The notes under the pieces are model-generated. The model did no database searches. It was not told the DNA's origin and saw nothing but the letters and a program-made list of their open reading frames with translations. A DNA stretch of 64,000 nucleotides from Flavobacterium resistens (GTDB lineage: Bacteria; Bacteroidota; Bacteroidia; Flavobacteriales; Flavobacteriaceae), in NCBI RefSeq assembly GCF_900182645.1, contig NZ_FXTA01000002.1, forward strand, positions 558,001-622,000, read 5' to 3'. Each line of letters starts with the position of its first letter. The first letter of the stretch is position 1. The translations under genes were made by a program, and so were the position numbers. Positions 37,389-44,776 of the stretch are shown here, one piece after another.

Positions 37389-37440
37389 CAAAAAAGCTGC
37401 CTTAAAACAAAGATACGATTATCTTGTTTTTAGGCAGCTA
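37389..37440 (-). terminator. Terminator of etfBA
   Basis: On the minus strand TAGCTGCCTAAAAACAAGAT pairs with ATCTTTGTTTTAAGGCAGCT (nearly perfect) around a short loop, ending in a T-run. It lies 20 bases past the etfA stop. Confidence 0.9.
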
Positions 37441-37460
37441 TAATATTAAGAATTCTTAGA

Positions 37461-38429
37461 TTAAGAATGTTGTGCTTTAAAAGCTTTTAATTTCTCAGTT
37501 AATTGAGGTACAATTTCAAATGCATCACCAACAATTCCGTAGTCAGCAACTTTAAAGAAAGGCGCTTCAGGATCGTTGTTGATTACCACTTTTACTTTTG
37601 AAGAGTTGATCCCTGCAATATGCTGAATTGCTCCAGAAATTCCGATTGCAATGTATAAGTTTGTTGCAACTGGTTTTCCTGTTTGCCCCACGTGTTCGCT
37701 GTGAGGTCTCCATCCTAAGTCAGAAACCGGTTTAGAACATGCAGTTGCAGCACCTAAAACTTCGGCTAAATTTTCAACTAATCCCCAGTTTTCAGGACCT
37801 TTCAATCCACGTCCGCCAGAAACTACGATATCCGCATCAGCGATAGAAACTTTTCCAGTCACTTTTTCAACAGATTCTACTTTTACACCAAAGTCATTAT
37901 CTCCAATTGTTGGATTGAAATCTTCTGCAGCTGCAGCTCCTGCGCTTTCGAAAATTCCGTAAGAGTTTTTAGCCAAACCAAGAACTTTTACATCTGTATC
38001 GATTTGTGTAATATTGAAAGCTTTGTTAGAAAAAGCATTTCTTTTTACTTGAAAAGGAGAAGTGCTTAACGGCAATCCTACAACATTTGAAGCAAAACCA
38101 GCATTTAATGCTACTGCAACTAATGATGAAAGATAAATACTATCTGTTGTAGAAGAAAGTAAAACTACTTTTGTTCCTTCTTTTTCAGCAGCTTGTTTGA
38201 TTACATCGGCGTAAGCTTTAGCAGTAAAACCAGCTAATTTATCGTTGTTTACTTTTAAAACTTTATCAACTCCGTATTTGCTTAATTCGCTAACATCGCT
38301 AATGTTTACAGTCAAAGCTGTAACTGTTGTTCCTAATGATTCAGCTACTTTTTTAGCGTAAGAAGCTAATTCGAAAGCAACTTTTTTAAATTTTCCTTCT
38401 GCAGATTCTGCATATATTAATATTGACAT
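37461..38429 (-). CDS. etfA: Electron transfer flavoprotein alpha subunit
   Basis: 322 residues from the ATG at 38429 (MSILIYAESAEGKFKKVAFE); the frame continues eight codons upstream into repeat DNA, which I reject. FAD-binding signature near the C-terminus: GWRPHSEHVGQTGKPVATNL, YIAIGISGAIQHIAGI and INNDPEAPFF. ETF carries electrons from acyl-CoA and other dehydrogenases to the quinone pool. etfB lies upstream with a 74-base gap filled by period-7 repeats. Confidence 0.97.
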   Translation of the reverse strand: MSILIYAESAEGKFKKVAFELASYAKKVAESLGTTVTALTVNISDVSELSKYGVDKVLKVNNDKLAGFTAKAYADVIKQAAEKEGTKVVLLSSTTDSIYLSSLVAVALNAGFASNVVGLPLSTSPFQVKRNAFSNKAFNITQIDTDVKVLGLAKNSYGIFESAGAAAAEDFNPTIGDNDFGVKVESVEKVTGKVSIADADIVVSGGRGLKGPENWGLVENLAEVLGAATACSKPVSDLGWRPHSEHVGQTGKPVATNLYIAIGISGAIQHIAGINSSKVKVVINNDPEAPFFKVADYGIVGDAFEIVPQLTEKLKAFKAQHS

Positions 38430-38443
38430 GATGTTTTTGTTTT

Positions 38444-38478
38444 GAGGTTTCATGTTTCAGGTTTCAAGTTTCAAGTTT
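38444..38478. repeat. Five heptamer repeats between etfB and etfA
   Basis: Consecutive units GAGGTTT, CATGTTT, CAGGTTT, CAAGTTT, CAAGTTT (plus strand). The array occupies most of the gap between etfB and etfA and starts 15 bases before the etfA start codon. Confidence 0.85.
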
Positions 38479-38503
38479 GAAAACTGAACACTAAAACTGA
38501 TTA

Positions 38504-39250
38504 CTAGATTACTTTCGCTTCGTTGTGTAATAAATTGATTAACTCGTCTAAATTATCTGCAGAAACTAATTTCACTGCTGATTTTGGAGCTGGTTTTTCA
38601 AATTTCACTGCTTTTGTATTTACAGGAGCATCAACTGGCTCAAGAATAGTTAAAGCTTTAGTTCTTGCTGTCATGATTCCTCTCATGTTCGGGATACGTA
38701 AATCTTTTTCTTCAACAAGACCTTTTTGACCACCAATAATTAAAGGTAGCGTAGTGCTTACAGTTTCTTTTCCACCGTCAATTTCGCGAACTGCTTTTAC
38801 ATTGTTTCCGTCAACAGTAACACTTGTACAAGAGTTTAAAAAGTTGGAACCTAAAATTCCAGCAATCATTCCAGGAACCATTCCGCCATTATAATCTAAA
38901 GATTCTTTTCCAGCAATTACAAGATCGTAACCACCATTTTTAATAACTTCTGCTAATTGTTTTGCAACGAAAAAACCATCAGTTGGATTAGCGTTTACAC
39001 GAATCGCTTCGTTTGCGCCAATTGCTAATGCTTTACGTAAAGTTGGCTCAGTATCTGGTCCTCCAACATTCACAACAGTTACAGTTGCTCCTTGTTGTTC
39101 TTGAAACCAAATTGCACGTGTTAAACCAAATTCGTCATTTGGGTTTATTACATATTGTACACCATTGGTATCAAATTCTGAATCACCATTGGAGAAGTTA
39201 ATTTTTGAAGTAGTATCAGGCACGTGGCTGATGCAAACCAATATTTTCAT
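38504..39250 (-). CDS. etfB: Electron transfer flavoprotein beta subunit
   Basis: 248 residues from the ATG at 39250 (MKILVCISHVPDTTSKINF), the standard start; a 12-codon upstream extension is rejected. Nucleotide-binding and partner loop motifs: YVINPNDEFGLTRAI, LAIGANEAIRV, DLVIAGKESLDYNGGMVPGM and VEEKDLRIPNMRGIM. Forms the heterodimer with EtfA. A TAnnTTTG promoter box (TAAATTTG) is at 39284-39291. Confidence 0.97.
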   Translation of the reverse strand: MKILVCISHVPDTTSKINFSNGDSEFDTNGVQYVINPNDEFGLTRAIWFQEQQGATVTVVNVGGPDTEPTLRKALAIGANEAIRVNANPTDGFFVAKQLAEVIKNGGYDLVIAGKESLDYNGGMVPGMIAGILGSNFLNSCTSVTVDGNNVKAVREIDGGKETVSTTLPLIIGGQKGLVEEKDLRIPNMRGIMTARTKALTILEPVDAPVNTKAVKFEKPAPKSAVKLVSADNLDELINLLHNEAKVI

Positions 39251-39742
39251 AAGTATATATTTTGAATTTGTAATATGCTTTGACAAATTTAGAAATTAAA
39301 ATTGGAATAATATACTATGCATGCATAATATTTTTTAAAAACTATTACGTTTTCGAAGATTCTGAAATTTGACACGTCTTTTTGGGTTTTTCAAAAATGA
39401 AAATTCAGCTATTTTGTCTGATTCTTAGGAATTTCGTAATCGTGAAAAGCTGTTCAAGTGTTAAAATCGGACGGGATTTATACTAGATTTTAATTTTTTA
39501 CGTTTAAAAGAACCTAGATTGAAAATCAGAATTACACAAATAAGAGTGTATTTGTATAAAAAGTGTTTTTACAGATAGAATAATAACAATTATATCGATT
39601 TCGTAAATACCACAACACGTTTTAAAAAGTTAAAAGCAGAAGAAGAGAAGAAAGTTCCTGTGATTTTAAATTTAATTTATGCTTTTAAGTGATTTAAAAT
39701 ATTTATTTTTGCTCTTCAGAAAATTCAACATACAATATAAAT
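39251..39742. other. Divergent intergenic region etfB / pdhB
   Basis: 492 bases with no plausible gene. It carries the etfB -7 box (39284-39291), a palindromic ATGCATGCAT near 39319-39328, and a TATTTTTG -7 candidate for pdhB at 39704-39711. The rest is AT-rich without recognisable structure. Confidence 0.6.
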
Positions 39743-40720
39743 ATGAGAACAATACAATTTAGAGAGGCCATTTGTGAAGCGATGAGCGAAGAAATGCGTC
39801 ACGATGAATCCATATATTTAATGGGCGAAGAAGTTGCAGAATACAACGGAGCATATAAAGCTTCAAAAGGAATGCTTGCTGAGTTTGGTGAAAAAAGAGT
39901 AATCGATACTCCAATTGCTGAGCTTGGTTTTACTGGAATTGCAGTAGGTTCTGCAATGAATGGTAACAGACCGATTGTAGAATATATGACATTCAACTTC
40001 TGTTTAGTTGGTATTGATCAAATCATAAATAATGCTGCTAAAATGCGTCAAATGACTGGAGGACAATTTAATGTGCCAATCGTTTTCCGTGGACCAACTG
40101 CTTCTGCAGGTCAATTAGGAGCAACTCACTCTCAAGCTTTAGAAAACTGGTTTGCTAATACACCAGGTCTTAAAGTTGTTGTGCCTTCAACTCCATATGA
40201 TGCAAAAGGACTTTTGAAATCTGCAATTCGCGATAATGATCCGGTAATTTTCATGGAATCTGAGCAAATGTACGGTGACAAAGGTGAAGTGCCAGACGGA
40301 GAATATACAATTCCATTAGGAGTTGCTGATGTTAAGCGTGAAGGAAAAGATGTAACAATCGTTTCTTTCGGAAAAATCATCAAAGAAGCTTTTATCGCTG
40401 CTGATGAATTAGCTAAAGAAGGAATTTCTTGTGAGATTATCGATTTAAGAACAGTTCGTCCAATGGATAAAGACGCTATCTTGGCTTCTGTTAAAAAGAC
40501 AAACCGTTTAGTAATTCTTGAAGAAGCTTGGCCATTTGCAAGTATTTCTTCTGAGATTACATATATCGTTCAGGAACAGGCTTTCGATTTCCTTGATGCG
40601 CCAATTCAGCGTATCACAACTGCTGATACTCCTGCACCTTACTCTCCTGTATTGCTTAAAGACTGGTTGCCAAACGCTGGTGATGTAGTAAAAGCAGTAA
40701 AGAAAGTAATGTACAAATAA
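39743..40720 (+). CDS. pdhB: Pyruvate dehydrogenase E1 component beta subunit
   Basis: 325 residues, the usual length. Transketolase-type pyrimidine domain (EEVAEYNGAYKASKGM, DTPIAELGFTGIAVGSAMNG, GPTASAGQLGATHSQ, LENWFANTPGLKVVVPSTPY) followed by the C-terminal domain (EGISCEIIDLRTVRPMD, VILEEAWPFA replaced here by VILEEAWPFASIS). The Glu needed for thiamine diphosphate activation is in the conserved MGEEV segment. It works with an E1 alpha subunit and E2/E3, not in this window, to make acetyl-CoA. Stands alone, ends at a terminator. Confidence 0.96.
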   Translation: MRTIQFREAICEAMSEEMRHDESIYLMGEEVAEYNGAYKASKGMLAEFGEKRVIDTPIAELGFTGIAVGSAMNGNRPIVEYMTFNFCLVGIDQIINNAAKMRQMTGGQFNVPIVFRGPTASAGQLGATHSQALENWFANTPGLKVVVPSTPYDAKGLLKSAIRDNDPVIFMESEQMYGDKGEVPDGEYTIPLGVADVKREGKDVTIVSFGKIIKEAFIAADELAKEGISCEIIDLRTVRPMDKDAILASVKKTNRLVILEEAWPFASISSEITYIVQEQAFDFLDAPIQRITTADTPAPYSPVLLKDWLPNAGDVVKAVKKVMYK

Positions 40721-40740
40721 AAAAATCAACAATACTTATA

Positions 40741-40779
40741 AAACTTCATCAGTCATATTAATTGATGAAGTTTTTTTTT
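40741..40779 (+). terminator. Terminator of pdhB
   Basis: AAACTTCATCA pairs with TGATGAAGTTT around an 11-nt loop, followed by nine T. Confidence 0.88.
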
Positions 40780-40784
40780 GCCAA

Positions 40785-43289
40785 ATGATAAAAAGAATAA
40801 TTTTACTCAGCCTATTTTTTGTATTCGCCTTTGTGAATCTTGGAACTGCACAAACAAAAGTGAGTGGAATTGTTTTGGATAAATCAAATCAGCCAGTACC
40901 TTTTGCAAATATTGTTTTCAAAGGTTCTAATACCGGAATCGTTTCTAATGAAGACGGCCGTTTTTATCTGGAATCGCCTAATACTTATACAGCATTATTA
41001 GTTACATCAGCAGGATTTTCAGATAAGGAAGTTCCTCTGGAAAAAGCAGTTAATTACAATTTCAAAATTGTTTTATTTGAAGAACAAGTGCTAAACGAAG
41101 TTGTAATTTATACCGGAAAAACTTCTAAGAAGAATAATCCGGCATTAGATATTTTGAGGAAAATTTGGGAGAGAAAACGTAAAAACGGACTTTATCAATT
41201 CAGTCAATATCAAATGCAGAAGTATGAAAAAGTCGAGTTCGACATGAACACGATTGATAGTGCTTTTATGAAGAACAAACTTTTCAAAGGAATGGAGTTT
41301 GTATTTGAACATGTTGATACTTCTGATGTTACCGGAAAAACGTATCTGCCAATTTTCATCAACGAATCGGTATATGATGTTTATGGCGACAATAAATTAA
41401 AGAAAGTAAAAGAAAATCTGACTGGAAATAAAATGTCTGGTTTCAATGGAAATCAACAAATTTTATCTTTCGTAAAAGATCTTTATTCTGATTATAATAT
41501 TTACGATAATCACCTTAAGTTTTTCGATAAAAGTTTTACAAGTCCACTTTCAAAAACCGGAATTGATGTCTATAATTATGTATTGAAAGACAGTGCTTAT
41601 ATTGACAAAAAATGGTGTTATAATATTGTTTTTTACCCAAGAAGAAAGAACGAATTGACTTTTAAAGGAGATTTTTGGGTTAACGATTCTACTTTTGCCA
41701 TCAAAAAAATTAATATGGGTGTAACAAAAAGCGCCAATATTAACTGGGTAAAAGATATTTATATCGAACAGGAATTTGAAGTAGAAAATGATTCGGTTTT
41801 CCTTTTGACGCGTGATTATATGATGTCTGATTTTGCTTTGAATAAGAAAGAAAAATCAAAAGGAGTTTATGGAAAACGAACAACTCTATATCGAAATCAT
41901 AAATTCAACATTCAAAAACCAGAGAAGTTTTATAAAGAAGAAGTCAATTTTATAGACAATGCTGTTTACGATAGACCGCCCGAGTTTTGGGATGAAAATC
42001 GTTTTGAAAAATTAAATAAAGACGAAGCCGGAATTTATAAAATGTTGGATACACTGCAGACGGTCAAGCGATTTAAGCAGTTGTACAGTCTCGTCTCGAT
42101 ACTAGGAAGCGGTTATGTCGAGTTTAAAAATTTCGATTTTGGACCCATATTTTCAACTTTTGGTTATAATGAAGTCGAAGGTTTAAGGATACGTGCCGGC
42201 GGGCGAACTTATTTTGGACCAAATGATCCATGGCGTATACAAGCTTATACAGCTTACGGTTTTAACGACAATAAATTTAAGTACGGAGTTTCTGGAAAAT
42301 GGATGATCGACAAGAAAAATCGAATCATAATTTCTGGAGGAAATAGGCGTGATATTGAGCAGATTGGGGCAAGTTTAACCACAACAAACGATATTTTAGG
42401 ACGAAGTTTTGCTTCTTCGGCTTTATTTACAACAAGCAGTAATGGGAAATTAACAAACATTAATCTGAGTAATGTTTCTTTTGAGATTGAACCTAAAAAG
42501 AATTTTATTGTCCAGGCCGGACTTTCTTACCGAACATTAGAATCGGCTTCTCCGACATTTAGTCTGGATTATTATACGACTTTACCTTCTGCAGCAAATC
42601 CTGCCGGAGTTATTGAAAGCAAGGTAACACAGTCTGAAGCCAATATTCAGTTTGAATATATGCCAAATCGCAAAACGATTGGTTTTGGAGTTGAGAGAGA
42701 TTTAGTTGATAGTCCATTTAGTCATTTCTTTGTTAATTTTAGTTATGGTTTAAAGGGAGTTTTGAATAGTGATTTTGCTTATGAAAAAATTCAAATTTAT
42801 TACAAACAGCCAATTATTATTGGACCTTTAGGAAGGTCAAATATTATTCTTGAAACGGGTAAAACATTTGGTACAATTCCGTTAGGGTTAATGAGTGTTG
42901 TTCCTGGAAATCAGACCTATTGGACTATTGAAAATACATTCAGTAATTTGAATTTTTACGAATTCATTACAGATCAATACACAACTTTGCAGTGGAATCA
43001 TGATTTTGGAGGAAGATTATTCGCGAGAGTTCCATTCATGCGAAAATTGAACTGGAGAGAATTTGTTGGAATAAAAGCGGTTCACGGAACTATTTCTGAT
43101 GCTAACCGAGCCATAAATGCTTCAGGCCAGCCTTATAATGCTCCTGAGAATGTTTATTGGGAATACAATGCCGGAATTGGAAATATCTTCAAAGTTTTCC
43201 GAATTGATTTCTCATGGAGAGGAAGTTATTTAAACATGCCGGATGCCAACAAATTTGCAGTAAAAGGATCTTTTGGGTTCTATTTCTAA
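40785..43289 (+). CDS. DUF5686 outer-membrane protein with carboxypeptidase-like N-terminal domain
   Basis: 834 residues. Signal peptide (ends NLGTAQ), then a carboxypeptidase regulatory-like domain (about 24-105; VSGIVLDKSNQPVPFANIVF), and a long DUF5686 region with barrel-like strands (YGVSGKWMIDKKNRIIISGG; RLFARVPFMRKLNWREFVG) ending in FAVKGSFGFYF. There is no TonB plug. Function unknown; the family is widespread in the Bacteroidota outer membrane. The start codon is just after the pdhB terminator. Confidence 0.88.
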   Translation: MIKRIILLSLFFVFAFVNLGTAQTKVSGIVLDKSNQPVPFANIVFKGSNTGIVSNEDGRFYLESPNTYTALLVTSAGFSDKEVPLEKAVNYNFKIVLFEEQVLNEVVIYTGKTSKKNNPALDILRKIWERKRKNGLYQFSQYQMQKYEKVEFDMNTIDSAFMKNKLFKGMEFVFEHVDTSDVTGKTYLPIFINESVYDVYGDNKLKKVKENLTGNKMSGFNGNQQILSFVKDLYSDYNIYDNHLKFFDKSFTSPLSKTGIDVYNYVLKDSAYIDKKWCYNIVFYPRRKNELTFKGDFWVNDSTFAIKKINMGVTKSANINWVKDIYIEQEFEVENDSVFLLTRDYMMSDFALNKKEKSKGVYGKRTTLYRNHKFNIQKPEKFYKEEVNFIDNAVYDRPPEFWDENRFEKLNKDEAGIYKMLDTLQTVKRFKQLYSLVSILGSGYVEFKNFDFGPIFSTFGYNEVEGLRIRAGGRTYFGPNDPWRIQAYTAYGFNDNKFKYGVSGKWMIDKKNRIIISGGNRRDIEQIGASLTTTNDILGRSFASSALFTTSSNGKLTNINLSNVSFEIEPKKNFIVQAGLSYRTLESASPTFSLDYYTTLPSAANPAGVIESKVTQSEANIQFEYMPNRKTIGFGVERDLVDSPFSHFFVNFSYGLKGVLNSDFAYEKIQIYYKQPIIIGPLGRSNIILETGKTFGTIPLGLMSVVPGNQTYWTIENTFSNLNFYEFITDQYTTLQWNHDFGGRLFARVPFMRKLNWREFVGIKAVHGTISDANRAINASGQPYNAPENVYWEYNAGIGNIFKVFRIDFSWRGSYLNMPDANKFAVKGSFGFYF

Positions 43290-43294
43290 TTTTT

Positions 43295-43334
43295 AAGTTG
43301 CAAAGGTTCAAAGTTACAAAGTCGCAAAGGTTTA
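43295..43334 (+). repeat. Period-8 tandem repeat after the DUF5686 gene
   Basis: Five octamers AAGTTGCA, AAGGTTCA, AAGTTACA, AAGTCGCA, AAGGTTTA. The fourth forms the left arm of the following terminator. Confidence 0.8.
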
Positions 43335-43354
43335 ATTCTTTGCGACTTTTTTTG
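43318..43354 (+). terminator. Terminator of the DUF5686 gene
   Basis: AAAGTCGCAAAG pairs perfectly with CTTTGCGACTTT around an 8-nt loop, followed by T-run. Confidence 0.88.
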
Positions 43355-43422
43355 TGAAATAAAACTTTGCGTCTTTGCGAGATTCTTTTTTATTTAATTT
43401 TGAATAAACACTTAAATAACTC

Positions 43423-44022
43423 ATGCAAGAAGCCATCGATTTTCTAACCAATCAAAACCCGATATTTCAGGAAATAATCGAAAAGTATGGACTGCCTCCA
43501 ATTCCGAAACGACCTCAGGGTTTTGAGACTTTGGTATTGCTGATATTGGAACAACAAGTTTCTGTAGATTCGGCGAAAGCGACATTTTTAAAAATCAAAG
43601 CTTATAAAACCTGTAATCCAGAAAATATGGCTGTTTTGTCTGATGAAGAATTTAGAAGTCTTGGCGTAAGCCGACAAAAAACAAAGTACATTAAGATTTT
43701 GGCGGAAGCCGTTTTAAATAAAGAATTAGATATTGAAAGCCTGCATTCAAAATCAGCAAAACAAGTCAGGGAAGAGCTTATCAAACTGAAAGGAATAGGA
43801 AACTGGACGATTGACATTTATTTGATGTTCTGTTTGGAAGAGCCAGATTTGATTCCGCTTGGCGATATTGCAGTCGTAAATACGATGAAAGAATTGTTCA
43901 ATATTCATGATAAACAGGAGATGGAAATTCATGCCAAACAATGGAGTCCGTACAGATCTTATGCAACCTATTTGCTTTGGCATCATTACCTAAAAAAGCG
44001 AAATAGAACAATTACTTATTAA
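43423..44022 (+). CDS. AlkA-like DNA-3-methyladenine glycosylase (HhH-GPD)
   Basis: 199 residues. Core of an HhH-GPD glycosylase: LVLLILEQQVSVDSAKATF, helix-hairpin-helix LIKLKGIGNWTIDIYLMFCL, and the catalytic Asp in IPLGDIAV. It removes alkylated bases from DNA. It is shorter than E. coli AlkA, lacking the N-terminal beta domain, as many bacterial homologues do. Confidence 0.9.
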   Translation: MQEAIDFLTNQNPIFQEIIEKYGLPPIPKRPQGFETLVLLILEQQVSVDSAKATFLKIKAYKTCNPENMAVLSDEEFRSLGVSRQKTKYIKILAEAVLNKELDIESLHSKSAKQVREELIKLKGIGNWTIDIYLMFCLEEPDLIPLGDIAVVNTMKELFNIHDKQEMEIHAKQWSPYRSYATYLLWHHYLKKRNRTITY

Positions 44023-44070
44023 ATGCTTGTTTTTTAATAGATAATGCAGATAATTTAACCTGTTTTTTTA

Positions 44071-44100
44071 TTGTAAAAATAGAATGTTTGGTTACTTTTG
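44071..44100 (+). promoter_or_regulatory. Promoter of ppa (TTG-N19-TACTTTTG)
   Basis: -33 TTG at 44071-44073 and -7 TACTTTTG at 44093-44100 are separated by 19 bases, the Bacteroidota sigma-ABfr consensus. The predicted start lies about 25-30 bases before the ppa ATG. Confidence 0.8.
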
Positions 44101-44133
44101 CAACCGAAATTATAGATATAATAAAAAACGAAA

Positions 44134-44664
44134 ATGACCGCAGACAAACTAACGACTTTCGATGTATTAATCGAAATACCAAGAGGAAGCAGAAATAAAT
44201 ACGAGTACGATTTTGAGATCAAAAGAATGCGTTTCGACAGAATGTTATTCTCTTCAATGATGTACCCAGCTGATTATGGATTTATTCCAGAAACTTTAGC
44301 ACTTGACGGAGATCCTCTTGATGTATTGGTTTTAGTAAACGAACCAACTTTCCCTGGATGTGTAATGGAAGTTAAACCAATTGGTGTTTTCCACATGGCA
44401 GATGACAAAGGACCAGACGAAAAAATTATTTGTGTACCAGTTTCAGATCCGATCTGGAATTCATTAAATGATCTTTCAGATATCAACCCACACTTAGTAA
44501 AAGAAATCGAGCATTTCTTCCAAGTTTATAAAGATCTTGAAAACAAAAAAGTTGATGTTGAAGGATGGGGAGACGTAAACGAAGCTTATGCAATTATTGC
44601 TGAGTGCACGAAGCGTTTTGATGATATTGAAAATAAACCAGAGGGATTATTTAGCATTAAATAA
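44134..44664 (+). CDS. ppa: Family I soluble inorganic pyrophosphatase
   Basis: 176 residues, typical of bacterial family I PPases. The signature LDGDPLDVLVLV with its three Asp residues binds Mg2+; RGSRNKYEYDF and YPADYGFIPETL supply other active-site residues. It hydrolyses PPi from biosynthesis. Immediately downstream, past a terminator, is a membrane pyrophosphatase, so the cell keeps both wasteful and energy-conserving routes side by side. Confidence 0.97.
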   Translation: MTADKLTTFDVLIEIPRGSRNKYEYDFEIKRMRFDRMLFSSMMYPADYGFIPETLALDGDPLDVLVLVNEPTFPGCVMEVKPIGVFHMADDKGPDEKIICVPVSDPIWNSLNDLSDINPHLVKEIEHFFQVYKDLENKKVDVEGWGDVNEAYAIIAECTKRFDDIENKPEGLFSIK

Positions 44665-44683
44665 TTTTAGCATTCATATTTTA

Positions 44684-44721
44684 TAAAAAAAGCAATACTC
44701 CGTTAGGAGTATTGCTTTTTT
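44684..44721 (+). terminator. Terminator of ppa
   Basis: GCAATACTCC pairs with GGAGTATTGC around a GTTA loop with flanking A and T runs. Confidence 0.9.
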
Positions 44722-44776
44722 GTTTAAATTCGTTTTAGTTAGATTGTTGACTATTAACCAAAACCATTAAAATATT

